Numbered from the stretch's first letter, positions 1 through 9,024 are shown. The stretch is DNA of 64,000 nucleotides from Fusobacterium sp. DD2 (GCF_018205345.1 NZ_JADRHM010000003.1:1-64000); one strand, 5' to 3'. Translations and numbers: made by a program. Notes: generated by a model from the letters alone, not told the origin.

Positions 1-29
1 CTCTTAATGGATTTAATATGCCTTTTTTA

Positions 30-1013
30 TTATGCCTTTACCTTTTTTATCTCTTCTATCAAAAGAGGAATTACTTTCATTGCATCTCCAACGATTCCTA
101 CGTCTGCAATGTCAAATATAGCTGCATCCTCATCTTTGTTGATAGCCACAATATATCCTGATCCTATCATTCCTGATACATGTTGTGTAGCTCCAGAAAT
201 TCCACACGCAATATATAATTTTGGTGCTACAATTTTTCCTGACTGTCCAACTTGGTGAGAACGAGGTACCCATTCATCTTCTATTGCTGGTCTTGTAGCT
301 CCTACAACACCACCACATACATCAGCTAGCTCCTGAACTAATTGGAAGTTTTCTTTAGAACCCATTCCACGTCCACCAGAAACGATTACATCTGCTTCTT
401 CTAGATTAACAGTTTCTGCAACTTCCTTAATAATATCAATTATTTTACTGAAAACAGCTTCTTCTGGAACTGTGATTTTTTCTTCTATAACTTCTCCATT
501 TCTTCCTGCAACAATATTTTTGCTGAAAGAACCTGGACGAACTGTCATAATAACTGGAGTTGTATTTATTATAATATCATTTAATACAGTTCCTCCATAT
601 ACTGGGCAAGTTATTACTAATTTATCTCCGTCTCTTCTAACATTTAAAACATCTACCGCACTTGATGTTTCAAATTCTTTAGCAATTGCTGGAGTTAAAT
701 CTTTAGCGATTAAAGTAGCCCCTGCCATAAATAAACTTGGTTTGTATTTTTTTACAAGTTCTTTTAGGATTCCAGCATATTTTTCAAATAAGTAAGAATC
801 TTCCTCTACTATGATAACTTTGTCTGCACCTGCTTCAATAATAGTCTTTATCCCGTTATCGTCTTTTTTTCCTATTACAACTGCAAGAACCTCTTCATTT
901 GTCTCATCAGCTAATGTTCTGGCCTCAGCAAGAGATTCTAAAGCAACACTTACAGGCGCTCCATCTTTTGTTTCCACATAAACCATTATATTTTTTGTAT
1001 CTGTAAGCTTCAT
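30..1013 (-). CDS. etfA: Electron transfer flavoprotein, alpha subunit
   Basis: This is the FAD-carrying large subunit of the EtfAB heterodimer, which passes electrons between flavin dehydrogenases and their partners in the cytoplasm. The 327-residue length is normal. The C-terminal FAD domain is intact: VSGGRGMGS (211-219), SHQVGQSGK (252-260) followed by ACGISGATQH (269-278), and NKDEDAAIFDIADVGIVGD (292-310). It is the last gene of a five-gene leftward operon (permease, FAD-linked lactate dehydrogenase, acyl-CoA dehydrogenase, etfB, etfA), 17 bases after etfB. The neighbours suggest it links lactate oxidation to acyl-CoA reduction. Whether this EtfAB bifurcates electrons (NADH/ferredoxin) or is a simple carrier cannot be decided by eye. 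Confidence 0.96.
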   Translation of the reverse strand: MKLTDTKNIMVYVETKDGAPVSVALESLAEARTLADETNEEVLAVVIGKKDDNGIKTIIEAGADKVIIVEEDSYLFEKYAGILKELVKKYKPSLFMAGATLIAKDLTPAIAKEFETSSAVDVLNVRRDGDKLVITCPVYGGTVLNDIIINTTPVIMTVRPGSFSKNIVAGRNGEVIEEKITVPEEAVFSKIIDIIKEVAETVNLEEADVIVSGGRGMGSKENFQLVQELADVCGGVVGATRPAIEDEWVPRSHQVGQSGKIVAPKLYIACGISGATQHVSGMIGSGYIVAINKDEDAAIFDIADVGIVGDAMKVIPLLIEEIKKVKA

Positions 1014-1030
1014 TTTCTATAACCTCCTAA

Positions 1031-1807
1031 TTATAATACCTTGGCCTCAACCATCATGTTCATAGCTTGAGCAACTGCTTCTTCAACAGTTTCAGCTTTA
1101 ATTTTTACACCTGCTGAACGTTTTACAGGTTCGTATACTTTTATAACTTCAACTTCACTTGCAGCTTCTGAAACAGTATCTAGTTGGTCAATAGGTTTCT
1201 TTCTAGCTTGCATTTTAGTTTTAATAGTTGGGTATCTTGGTTCATAATTAGGTTTTTGAACTGTTACTACACATGGAAGTGTTGTTTCTATTACAGTGTA
1301 ACCTTCATCTTTTTCTTGTTTAATGTCTATTAGATTGTCTTTTATTTCAACATCTACAACATTTGTAACTACAGGAAGTTTTAATTCATCAGCAAGCATA
1401 AGTCCAACTTGGCTTGTTGCATAATCTGTAGCTTCTTTTCCACAGAATACCATGTCGAATTTAACTCCTAGTTTCCCTTCTATTTCTTCTTTTGCTTTTA
1501 CTAATGTTTTTGCAACTCCTACTGCATCAAGAGCTTCTGCATTGTCATCTTTAACGAAAAATGCCTTGTCTCCTCCAACTGCTAAACAGTTTTTAAGAGA
1601 ATTTTTTACACTTTCATCACCTATTGAGACAACTACAATTTCTCCTCCAACTTTTTCTTTTAGACGAGTAGCCATTTCTAAAGCATATGTATCAAAAGCA
1701 TTAACTACTTGAGTTACCTCTTCTAATGCTGGTTTTCCAGTTTCTGAATTAAGAGATATCTCTACAGAATCATCTGGAACTTGTTTTATACAAACTAATA
1801 TTTCCAT
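1031..1807 (-). CDS. etfB: Electron transfer flavoprotein, beta subunit
   Basis: This is the small subunit of EtfAB, which binds AMP or, in bifurcating forms, a second FAD and NAD(H). The N-terminus shows the family signature CIKQVPD (residues 6-12) and a central VVNAFDTYALEMA segment. I chose the ATG whose product begins MEILVCIKQ, because the AAGGAG lies 10 bases before it and only 1 base before an in-frame GTG nine bases further upstream. The ribosome site abuts the stop of the acyl-CoA dehydrogenase gene, so the two are probably translationally coupled. The protein pairs with the EtfA encoded next. Confidence 0.95.
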   Translation of the reverse strand: MEILVCIKQVPDDSVEISLNSETGKPALEEVTQVVNAFDTYALEMATRLKEKVGGEIVVVSIGDESVKNSLKNCLAVGGDKAFFVKDDNAEALDAVGVAKTLVKAKEEIEGKLGVKFDMVFCGKEATDYATSQVGLMLADELKLPVVTNVVDVEIKDNLIDIKQEKDEGYTVIETTLPCVVTVQKPNYEPRYPTIKTKMQARKKPIDQLDTVSEAASEVEVIKVYEPVKRSAGVKIKAETVEEAVAQAMNMMVEAKVL

Positions 1808-1825
1808 CTTTTGCACACTCCTTAA

Positions 1826-2962
1826 CTATCTTCCAATTGTATTATTTGCAATTACTATTCTTTGTACCTCATTTGTTCCTTCAAAGATTTGGAAAATTTT
1901 AGCGTCTCTTAGAAGTTTTTCAACTGGGTATTCACGGCTGTATCCATATCCTCCAAAGAATTGAATTGCTTCTGATGCAACTTGCATTGCAATATCAGAT
2001 GCATAGCATTTAGCTATTGCTGATTCTTTACTGTGTGGTAATCCCATATCCATTTTTGTTAAAGCATGAGCTACCATTTGTCTAGCTGTTTCTGTTTTTA
2101 TTTCCATATCTGCAATTTTGAATTGCATTGCTTGGTTTTTAATGATTGGTTTTCCAAATTGAATTCTTTCTTTACCATAAGCGATTGCTTCATTGATACC
2201 TCTTTGAGCTATACCAGTAGCAACACATCCCATCCATGTACGAGCTTGGTCAAGAGTTTTCATAGCTATTGAGAATCCTTTTCCTTCTGCTCCTATAAGG
2301 TTTTTAGCTGGGATACGAACATCTTCAAGAACTACGTCACAAGTATTTGATGTACGGATACCCATTTTATTTTCTTCATTTCCTGTGCTTAATCCTGGAG
2401 TTCCAGCTTCAATGAAGAACATTGAAATTCCTTTTACCCCTTTAGATTTGTCTGTCATTGCTGTTACACAGTAGAAAGAAGCGATTGCTCCATTTGTTAT
2501 AAAGCATTTTCTTCCGTTTAATACATATTCGTCTCCATCTTTAACTGCTACAGTTTTTCCTGCTCCAGCATCTGATCCAGCTCCTGGTTCAGTTAAACAG
2601 AAAGCTCCAAATCCTCCTTCAAGAATAAGGTCACATGCACGTTTCTTTTGTTCTTCTGTACCTGCGATTAATACTGGTTTCATTCCAAGTCCACTTGCTG
2701 AAATTGTTGTTGCAAATCCTGCATCTGCAATAGCCATTTCTTCTATTAAAGCTGCTACGTCAACTCTGCTTAGTCCAGGTCCTCCAAATTCTTCTGGTAC
2801 TTCTAGAGCTTGATATCCTTGTTCAATAGCCTTATCATATATTTCTTTTGGCCATTCTCCTGTTACGTCGTATTCTTTACATTGTTCTTTTACTTCTTTC
2901 TCACAGAAAGTTCTTACGTCTTGTAATAAGTCTTTTGCTTCTTCTGATATTAAATATGCCAT
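1826..2962 (-). CDS. Acyl-CoA dehydrogenase, short-chain/butyryl-CoA type
   Basis: This flavoprotein interconverts a short-chain acyl-CoA and its 2-enoyl-CoA, exchanging electrons with EtfAB. Its 378 residues match the butyryl-CoA dehydrogenase (Bcd) family. The substrate/FAD motif TEPGAGSDAG lies at 124-133. The C-terminal motif FEGTNEVQR places a glutamate at 361, the usual catalytic base of short-chain enzymes. It sits between a FAD-linked lactate dehydrogenase gene and etfBA. That order suggests lactate electrons reduce an enoyl-CoA (crotonyl- or acryloyl-CoA) through Etf, as described biochemically for Megasphaera elsdenii D-lactate dehydrogenase, Etf and butyryl-CoA dehydrogenase. The exact substrate is an inference. 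Confidence 0.93.
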   Translation of the reverse strand: MAYLISEEAKDLLQDVRTFCEKEVKEQCKEYDVTGEWPKEIYDKAIEQGYQALEVPEEFGGPGLSRVDVAALIEEMAIADAGFATTISASGLGMKPVLIAGTEEQKKRACDLILEGGFGAFCLTEPGAGSDAGAGKTVAVKDGDEYVLNGRKCFITNGAIASFYCVTAMTDKSKGVKGISMFFIEAGTPGLSTGNEENKMGIRTSNTCDVVLEDVRIPAKNLIGAEGKGFSIAMKTLDQARTWMGCVATGIAQRGINEAIAYGKERIQFGKPIIKNQAMQFKIADMEIKTETARQMVAHALTKMDMGLPHSKESAIAKCYASDIAMQVASEAIQFFGGYGYSREYPVEKLLRDAKIFQIFEGTNEVQRIVIANNTIGR

Positions 2963-3013
2963 TTTGATACCCCCTAATAATTTTTTATCTTTAACTAATT
3001 TAATTAGTTATTT

Positions 3014-4441
3014 CTATAGTTTATAACAAACTTTTCCTGGATTTAGTATCATTTTAGGGTCGAATACCTCTTTAATACCTCTCATGATACGCATGTTTGC
3101 TTCTCCAGCAAAATCTGCTAAATATTCCATTTTTCCATGTCCTATTCCATGTTCTCCTGAAATAAGTCCTCCACATTCAGCTGCTTTTTTATAGATAACT
3201 TTCATAAAGTCAGCAACCTGTTTTTTAAATTCAGTTTCATCCATATCATTTGCACAAGCATAGATATGTAAGTTACCGTCTCCAGCATGTCCGAAACTTT
3301 TTATTTTGAAATCATAGTTACTTTCTAAAGATTTTACAAATGTTAAATATGTTGCAATTTGATTTACTGGAACAACTACGTCACATTCATCAAGTAATTT
3401 TGTTTCAGCTTCTATTGCTTCTAAGAAGCTTCCTCTAGCTGCCCAGGCATCTTTTTTCTTAGCAGGTGTATCAGCTACAAGTACGTCAATTGCTCCTTGT
3501 TCAAATACAACTTCTGATGCTTCTTCAGTTATTGCTTCTAATTCTTCCATATCATTTCCATCAAATGTTACAAGTAGGTATGCTCCTATTTCTGTTCCTT
3601 CTAACTCTTGAGGGAATACGCTTTTACCTAAGTATCTTTCTGATGCAAGTACTATCTCTTTCTCCATAAATTCAAGAGCTTGAGGTTGTAAATGTGCCAT
3701 AAAGAATTTTGGTACAGTTGCTATACAATCTTCTAAGTTTTCATATGGAATGATTAAGCTTATTGTTTCTTTTGGTGCTGGTATAACTTTTAAAGTTAAC
3801 TCAGTTATAATTCCTAATGTTCCTTCTGAACCTACCATTAAGTTGATTAAACTATAACCAGTAGATGTTTTAGAAACAGTTGCTCCCATTTTTACAATTT
3901 CTCCTGTTGGAAGAACTACAGTCATTGCACGTACATAATCTCTTGTACATCCATATTTTACTGCTCTCATTCCACCAGCGTTTGTTGATACATTTCCACC
4001 AACAGTTGCAAATTTTTCTCCTGGATCTGGTGGATATAATAATCCTTGTCTTTGAGCATCTTCAGCAAGGTCATTTAATAGTACTCCTGCTTGAACTTTT
4101 ACAACAAAATTCTCTTTGTCATAACCTAATATTTTGTTCATTTTGCTCATATCTATCATTACACCGCCGTATATTGCAACAGCAGCACCTGTCAATCCTG
4201 TTCCTGCTCCTCTAGGGATAACTGGAATATTGTTTTCATAGCATATCTTAACTATTTTTGCTATATCTTCAGTTGTTGTAGCCTCTACAACTACATCTGG
4301 AGTTCCTTTACCATAGATTGGCATTTCATCATGAAAATAGTCTTCATTGATGTCTCCATTTACATGGACTTTTCCTGGAACGATTTGTTTAAATTGTTCC
4401 ACAAGTTCAGGTGTTATTTTATTGTACTTTAACTCCTGCAT
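3014..4441 (-). CDS. FAD-linked lactate/glycolate dehydrogenase (GlcD/LctD family)
   Basis: This FAD_binding_4 (PCMH-type) 2-hydroxyacid dehydrogenase probably oxidises D-lactate to pyruvate. Motifs seen are the FAD loop PRGAGTGLTG near residue 76, a HAGDGNLH active-site motif near 390, and HGIGHGKMEYL near 435; the length of 475 is usual. I chose the second ATG (product starting MQELKYNK) because AAGGAGG lies 8 bases before it but only 2 before the first ATG. It lies directly after the lactate permease gene and before acyl-CoA dehydrogenase and etfBA. LctD of the Acetobacterium lactate dehydrogenase/Etf complex is a relative with the same partners. D- versus L-specificity is inferred from the family. 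Confidence 0.92.
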   Translation of the reverse strand: MQELKYNKITPELVEQFKQIVPGKVHVNGDINEDYFHDEMPIYGKGTPDVVVEATTTEDIAKIVKICYENNIPVIPRGAGTGLTGAAVAIYGGVMIDMSKMNKILGYDKENFVVKVQAGVLLNDLAEDAQRQGLLYPPDPGEKFATVGGNVSTNAGGMRAVKYGCTRDYVRAMTVVLPTGEIVKMGATVSKTSTGYSLINLMVGSEGTLGIITELTLKVIPAPKETISLIIPYENLEDCIATVPKFFMAHLQPQALEFMEKEIVLASERYLGKSVFPQELEGTEIGAYLLVTFDGNDMEELEAITEEASEVVFEQGAIDVLVADTPAKKKDAWAARGSFLEAIEAETKLLDECDVVVPVNQIATYLTFVKSLESNYDFKIKSFGHAGDGNLHIYACANDMDETEFKKQVADFMKVIYKKAAECGGLISGEHGIGHGKMEYLADFAGEANMRIMRGIKEVFDPKMILNPGKVCYKL

Positions 4442-4509
4442 CTTCATTTCCTCCTTAAAGTTACTTTGCCTTATTTCTATCTAATAAAAAATGTTAGATA
4501 CACTTTTGT

Positions 4510-6042
4510 TTACGCAGCTCCAAGATATGTTACTACCCCGAAAACTACAATGAAAATTATGAAATATTTGATTACTCCTACAAGTATTTTACTTTCCTTA
4601 CCAACAATTCCTGCTGCTGCAGTTGCTACTGCAATACTTTGTGGAGATATTATTTTTCCTGCTACACTTCCTGTAGTATTTGCTGCAACCATCCAAGCTG
4701 AATTCATTCCAAGTACTTCTGCTGTACTTAATTGAAGTTTAGAGAATAGAACACTGCTTGAAGTAGAACTTCCTGTTACAAATGTTCCAATTGAACCAAT
4801 AAGTGGTGCAACTAGTGGATAATAGCTTCCTGTTATACCAACTATAAAATCTGCTATTGTTTGAGTCATTCCACTGTATCCCATTACTTTTGCTGTTGCT
4901 AATACTGCCATTATTGTTATTACTGTTTTAAACATCTGTTTTACTGTTTTTACAAATACTGATATAATCTCTCCGATTGGACATTTTTGAATTAGTCCTC
5001 CTACTACTGCTGCTTCAATTATCAAGACTCCAGGAGTAGCAAGCCATACAAATGTATAAGGTTTTGCTCCTACACCTGTGTAGATTTGAATACTTGATTT
5101 AATACTTGATAATGGATCATGTATAACTGGTATTATTGATGATGTCACTATTAAGAAAACCAGTACTAATATAAATGGACTCCATGCAACAAGACATTGA
5201 TGTGTTGTTATATCATCTGTCTTTTCAATTTCAAGTTCAAAATCCTTATTAGATGTTTTAAATATTTTTGTTGCAAGAACTATAAGTCCCATACAAACAA
5301 CAGAACCCATAATTGCTGGAAGCTCAGCTCCCATAAATTTAGCTATTGTATATTCAGGAATTAAGAAACCAAGTCCTGCAATAAGAGTCATAAGCCAAAC
5401 TCCTTTAAACATGCTAAGTCCTTTGTATCCCTCATATTTTCCAACCATGTAAACTACTAAGAATGGAACAAGCATTATCATTATTGCCTGTTGTGAAACT
5501 ATGTCAGCTGCCAAGATACTTGAATCAAGTCCTGCAACATTAGCTGCTGTTACAGTAGGTATCCCTATTGAACCAAATGCAACTGGTGTAGTATTAGCTA
5601 CCAGACAAACCATAGCTGCAAATACTGGATCAAATCCCAATCCAACTAAAATTCCTGCTGGAATAGCAACTGCAGTTCCAAACCCTGCCATTCCTTCCAT
5701 AAATCCACCAAATCCCCAAGCAATGATAAGTACCAAAATCCTCTTATCTGTTGATACTGATGCCAACATCTTTTTTATTACTTCCATATTTTTAGTGTAT
5801 ACCACTAAGTTGTAAGTAAAGACTGCTGCTATAATTACAAGGCAAATAGGCCAAATAGCCATTACAAATCCTTCTAACGCACCTGTTGCCACATCCATAA
5901 CATTTTGCTGCCATATAACCAATGCTTCCACTATGGTAATAACCATAGCTATTGTGCAGGCTTTATACCCAGACATTTTTAATCCGCTAAGTGCAATCAT
6001 TAAAAACACTATAGGTAAAATAGCCAATAAAAATATAACCAT
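4510..6042 (-). CDS. lctP: L-lactate permease (LctP family)
   Basis: This polytopic inner-membrane permease imports lactate, probably with protons. About 510 residues form many hydrophobic segments, and the family-typical glycine-rich stretch GFGGFMEGMAGFGTAVAIP is present in the first third. I chose the ATG whose product begins MVIFLLAI because the AAGGGG lies about 8 bases before it. An in-frame GTG nine bases upstream overlaps the ribosome site. It is the first gene of the lactate/Etf operon and follows a strong promoter carrying two copies of the TGGTACTACCA operator. Confidence 0.94.
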   Translation of the reverse strand: MVIFLLAILPIVFLMIALSGLKMSGYKACTIAMVITIVEALVIWQQNVMDVATGALEGFVMAIWPICLVIIAAVFTYNLVVYTKNMEVIKKMLASVSTDKRILVLIIAWGFGGFMEGMAGFGTAVAIPAGILVGLGFDPVFAAMVCLVANTTPVAFGSIGIPTVTAANVAGLDSSILAADIVSQQAIMIMLVPFLVVYMVGKYEGYKGLSMFKGVWLMTLIAGLGFLIPEYTIAKFMGAELPAIMGSVVCMGLIVLATKIFKTSNKDFELEIEKTDDITTHQCLVAWSPFILVLVFLIVTSSIIPVIHDPLSSIKSSIQIYTGVGAKPYTFVWLATPGVLIIEAAVVGGLIQKCPIGEIISVFVKTVKQMFKTVITIMAVLATAKVMGYSGMTQTIADFIVGITGSYYPLVAPLIGSIGTFVTGSSTSSSVLFSKLQLSTAEVLGMNSAWMVAANTTGSVAGKIISPQSIAVATAAAGIVGKESKILVGVIKYFIIFIVVFGVVTYLGAA

Positions 6043-6110
6043 TGATGTCACCCCTTATAAAAATTACAGTTTCTTGTTACTCTAATTTTCTAGACAAAGA
6101 CAGTCTTCAG

Positions 6111-6121
6111 TGGTACTACCA
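6111..6121. promoter_or_regulatory. Palindromic operator O1 of the lactate regulon
   Basis: The 11-mer TGGTACTACCA is a TGGT-N3-ACCA palindrome in the lctP leader. The pattern fits FadR/LldR-type GntR operators. It is identical to the copies at 6182 and, on the other strand, at 9025. Its centre is 71 bp from the promoter-proximal copy, so looping between two dimers is possible. Binding by the regulator encoded at 16.1-16.8 kb is inferred. Confidence 0.8.
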
Positions 6122-6181
6122 GTTATTTTGAATAAAAAAAATAAAGTCTTTTTTTATTTTTATAATTCCCCCACTTTTCAT

Positions 6182-6192
6182 TGGTACTACCA
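6182..6192. promoter_or_regulatory. Palindromic operator O2 overlapping the lctP transcription start
   Basis: This is a second exact TGGTACTACCA. It lies 13 bases downstream of the lctP -10 box, so a bound repressor would block initiation or clearance. It is probably the main operator of the lactate permease/Etf operon. Confidence 0.85.
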
Positions 6193-6205
6193 CTTTGTTG
6201 GCTTT

Positions 6206-6234
6206 ATTATACAACTAGTTTTTGTAAATGTCTA
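6206..6234 (-). promoter_or_regulatory. Sigma-70-type promoter of the lctP operon
   Basis: Read on the minus strand, TAGACA and a perfect TATAAT are separated by exactly 17 bases. The start site would fall near 6199, just before operator O2. The rest of this roughly 350-base gap between lctP and the ArsA-like genes holds the two operators, the ArsA terminator and AT-rich sequence with no gene. Confidence 0.85.
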
Positions 6235-6339
6235 CCTCTTTTTTGAAAAAAACAACTTTTTCCAAAAGAAATGACTTATTTCCAAACTTTATATATACCT
6301 ATTTTTTATAAAATTGAAACTAATTCTTGTAAAAAAATA

Positions 6340-6363
6340 TGCTGTTTTTTCCAAAAAACAGCA
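6340..6363 (-). terminator. Intrinsic terminator after the ArsA-like gene pair
   Basis: A perfect 11-bp inverted repeat, TGCTGTTTTTT / AAAAAACAGCA, with a 2-base centre is followed on the minus strand by a run of T. It lies about 35 bases beyond the stop of the second ArsA-like gene. Confidence 0.75.
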
Positions 6364-6398
6364 CATTTCTACAACACAATTTATTTACAAAAAAGTCA

Positions 6399-7565
6399 TT
6401 AATAATCCATTTTTATTTTTAGTTTACCATTATCATAAACATACTCTGTAATATCTCTTTTCTTCAATTTTTCTGGAAGATGAAATCTTCTTTCTTCATT
6501 GAGCCATCTTATTACAATGTCTTCTCTATCTTTTAAAACAGTGATTTCATCACTATTTTCTACAAATGGAAGATCCATTATCAAAGTTCTTGTTCCGTAA
6601 TTATCCTCAATAACAGCTCCCTCACTTTTACAAAATATATCTAAAGGATTGCTGTTTTTATAAAGGAGTGAAGCTATACTCTCTAAACTATTTTTCCCTA
6701 AAACCTCATCCTGCTGAAGTTCTAGTTTAAATATTTTTTCTTTTGCAAAACTTTTCTCTGCAAGTTCTATACTCTCCTTTTGATACTGGTTCCATCCACT
6801 AAAATATCCATCTAATGCTTTTTCAGGATAGATTTTATTTATATATACTGCATCTGGGTTAAACCCATATAATTTGAGCCATGTATAATTTCTTCTAGCC
6901 TCTTCGAGAACTATATGCTCAGGAGTAGTAACAATTCTGATACTTGTACTATCTGGATCTTTTAAAATCTCATATAGGTTTGTAAGCCTATCCACTAAAG
7001 CTCCAAATTCATCAAAAACAATCTCTTTCGGTTTAGGAACAGAGGTTTTTTTAGATATAAAATTTCCAAAAATAGAATTTATGTTTTTTACCATTGGAAT
7101 TACTGCATCTGCTATCATTTTTATCTTCTCTGCATATGTTAACATAGAAAGTGACTGTCCAGTTGGAGCACAGTCAACAACTAATACATCAAACTGACTG
7201 TTTTCACAAATTTCTAAAATCTTAAGTAGTGCAAAGACCTCATCAAGTCCTGGAAACATAAGAGTTTCATCAGCTTCAATTCCATAGTTAGCCTTATTTT
7301 TTATAATCTGTTTCAAATAGTCATGCAGATTTGCCCATACTTTTTTTCCCTCTTCAACTGTATCTATCTCCATAGCATAAAAGTTGTTAGAAATTTCCTG
7401 AGGTTTTGAGGATACCTTGCACCCTAGAGAATCCCCTAAACTATGGGCCTGGTCACTGCTTATAAGTAAAACTTTTTTCCCACTTTTTGCAATGTGAGTT
7501 GCTGTTGCTGCTGCAAGAGTAGTTTTTCCTACTCCACCTTTTCCAGTATAAAATAAAATTCTCAC
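6399..7565 (-). CDS. ArsA/Get3-family ATPase, second of a tandem pair
   Basis: This soluble P-loop ATPase belongs to the ArsA/Get3 family. Motifs are the Walker A GKGGVGKTT (8-16), switch I SSDQAHSLGD (about 36-45) and switch II DCAPTGQSLS (about 130). The last ~70 residues (from about LIMDLPFVE) look like the beta-rich Hsp20-like tail found on many bacterial ArsA proteins. The start is a GTG sharing one base with the stop of the preceding paralogue (TAGTG), so the two are translationally coupled. No arsenite pump, ArsD or ArsR is nearby, so an arsenic role is not supported. Client-protein or cofactor handling is possible but unproven. Confidence 0.88.
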   Translation of the reverse strand: MRILFYTGKGGVGKTTLAAATATHIAKSGKKVLLISSDQAHSLGDSLGCKVSSKPQEISNNFYAMEIDTVEEGKKVWANLHDYLKQIIKNKANYGIEADETLMFPGLDEVFALLKILEICENSQFDVLVVDCAPTGQSLSMLTYAEKIKMIADAVIPMVKNINSIFGNFISKKTSVPKPKEIVFDEFGALVDRLTNLYEILKDPDSTSIRIVTTPEHIVLEEARRNYTWLKLYGFNPDAVYINKIYPEKALDGYFSGWNQYQKESIELAEKSFAKEKIFKLELQQDEVLGKNSLESIASLLYKNSNPLDIFCKSEGAVIEDNYGTRTLIMDLPFVENSDEITVLKDREDIVIRWLNEERRFHLPEKLKKRDITEYVYDNGKLKIKMDY

Positions 7566-8755
7566 TACTCTTCCCCTCCCATATTTTTAGCTGTTTCAAA
7601 ATAAACTGATAGCCATTGATTTTCAAGCTCCAATTTATTTATTGAGCTCCCTCTTAAAACATTTGGTAAAGGGATACATCTGTTGAAATTATTTACTTTG
7701 ATGACTAAATCCATCTCGTGGATATTGACCTTTATATCCTCAAGTTTTGCCTGAGGCAAATACAAAGTAAAAATATAACCTTTTTCCCAGGTAGAGTATT
7801 TTTCCTCTGGAAAAGCTTTTTTAGGTGGTAACTCTTTTGCAATTGAAAAAACTCTCTCAGAAAGTTTTTCTGCAGCATCTATTCCCAATATCTCATTTGG
7901 ATACCATGGTATCTTAGCTATTGGTATATTTACAAAGACCTCTTCCAGCTCTTTTATATATTTTGACTGAATCTCTCTCCAGTTTTTTATAAATGGATTT
8001 GTTATTTTACCACTTAAAACTCTATTAATAAAAACTGTATCTACATTGTACTGATACAGGTTCATATACATAAAATTTCTTTTTGTCTCTTCAACAACCA
8101 TTTTTTCCGGTATGCAAACCAGTTTAATAGAGCATATATCCTTATCTCTTAGTAAGTATTGCAGCTCAATAAGTTTCTTATGTATTTTTTCTATGGTATC
8201 CATGCTTTTATAGCTTGGTAAAGTGACTCCATATTTCATCTTAGATATAGGTTTTAATACACGCACTATGGTCTTTCCTACTGGAAAGAATTTTTCCATA
8301 TACCATGCCAGCAGTTCTGGAATCTTTAAAAATGCAAGTGTTTCCCCAGTAGGTGCACAGTCAACTAAAATATAATCATACTCTCCACTGTCATAGAATT
8401 CTTTTATCTTTAACATACAGAAAAGATTCCCAAAACCAGGAATTGCAAAATTGTTATTGAGATTAGTAAGCTCCATACTACATCCACCTGCTAAATTCTC
8501 AATATTCTCTTTTATTTTTGGAAAATATTCATTTCTTAAAATATTTGGATCCAATTCTATCAGATCCAGATTCTCTTTTATATTTGTGATCTTATGTCCC
8601 ACCTTTGTTTGAAATATATCTCCTAAATTATGAGCCATATCTGTACTTACAAGAAGTGTCTTTTTTTCCTCTTTTGAAAAACCAATTCCATGAGCAGTAG
8701 CTATACTTGATTTTCCAACTCCACCTTTTCCTGTAAAAATAATTATTTTTGTCAT
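7565..8755 (-). CDS. ArsA/Get3-family ATPase, first of a tandem pair
   Basis: This is a 396-residue paralogue of the next gene. It has Walker A GKGGVGKSS (9-17), switch I DMAHNLGD (39-46) and switch II DCAPTGETL (132-140). The final ~75 residues (from about YIFTLYLPQAKLED) fit an Hsp20-like beta domain. Two different half-size proteins suggest a heterodimer, whereas classical ArsA is one fused protein with two ATPase halves. The genes lie between two lactate-regulated operons, but the sequence shows no operator copy close to their start. Function is unknown. A six-codon leader ORF with a strong ribosome site precedes this gene. Confidence 0.88.
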   Translation of the reverse strand: MTKIIIFTGKGGVGKSSIATAHGIGFSKEEKKTLLVSTDMAHNLGDIFQTKVGHKITNIKENLDLIELDPNILRNEYFPKIKENIENLAGGCSMELTNLNNNFAIPGFGNLFCMLKIKEFYDSGEYDYILVDCAPTGETLAFLKIPELLAWYMEKFFPVGKTIVRVLKPISKMKYGVTLPSYKSMDTIEKIHKKLIELQYLLRDKDICSIKLVCIPEKMVVEETKRNFMYMNLYQYNVDTVFINRVLSGKITNPFIKNWREIQSKYIKELEEVFVNIPIAKIPWYPNEILGIDAAEKLSERVFSIAKELPPKKAFPEEKYSTWEKGYIFTLYLPQAKLEDIKVNIHEMDLVIKVNNFNRCIPLPNVLRGSSINKLELENQWLSVYFETAKNMGGEE

Positions 8756-8763
8756 TTTCTTCG

Positions 8764-8784
8764 TTATAGATATTTTTTATCCAT
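8764..8784 (-). CDS. Possible six-codon leader ORF before the ArsA-like pair
   Basis: On the minus strand an AGAGAGGAGGG ribosome site is followed by ATG and the short frame MDKKYL-stop, ending 8 bases before the first ArsA-like start. That start itself has only a weak purine stretch (GAAGAAA). The leader could load ribosomes for coupled re-initiation. The SD-to-ATG distance of about 3 bases is short, so this may instead be a coincidental ATG. Confidence 0.35.
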   Translation of the reverse strand: MDKKYL

Positions 8785-8976
8785 AACCCTCCTCTCTTAT
8801 TTTAGTAATTAATTTTCAATTTTTTTATTTTTTTCATACTCTTCGGTTTACAAAATTAGTATTTATTTTAAAATACTCATAATATAAAATATATATAATG
8901 TGATTAAAATATCGAATTTTTATATTGATATAATACATAAAATAATAAAATAAATCAATTTTTTTATAATCATTCA

Positions 8977-9005
8977 TTGACAACTGTCCCCCATTGTTAT
9001 ATTAT
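8977..9005 (+). promoter_or_regulatory. Promoter of the lut-men-fix operon
   Basis: TTGACA and TATTAT are separated by 17 bases, giving a start near 9012, just upstream of the TGGTAGTACCA operator. The rest of this roughly 300-base divergent region is AT-rich and shows no gene apart from the short ArsA leader ORF. Confidence 0.82.
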
Positions 9006-9024
9006 AAACTTAAATAAAAAATAT

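Noticed and set aside
472-795. Antisense open frames opposite etf, secA, ligA, groEL, glp and deo genes
   Set aside because: They lie opposite clearly functional genes, lack ribosome sites and have no recognisable protein features.
2963-3013. AACTAAT/ATTAGTT repeat between the lactate dehydrogenase and acyl-CoA dehydrogenase genes as a terminator
   Set aside because: The stem is only 7 A/T-rich pairs and no T run follows on the minus strand. A processing or weak pausing role is possible but unsupported.
6399-8755. Arsenic-resistance locus based on two ArsA-like ATPases
   Set aside because: No arsB, arsD, arsR or arsC is adjacent, the proteins are half-size with Hsp20-like tails, and the context is lactate metabolism.
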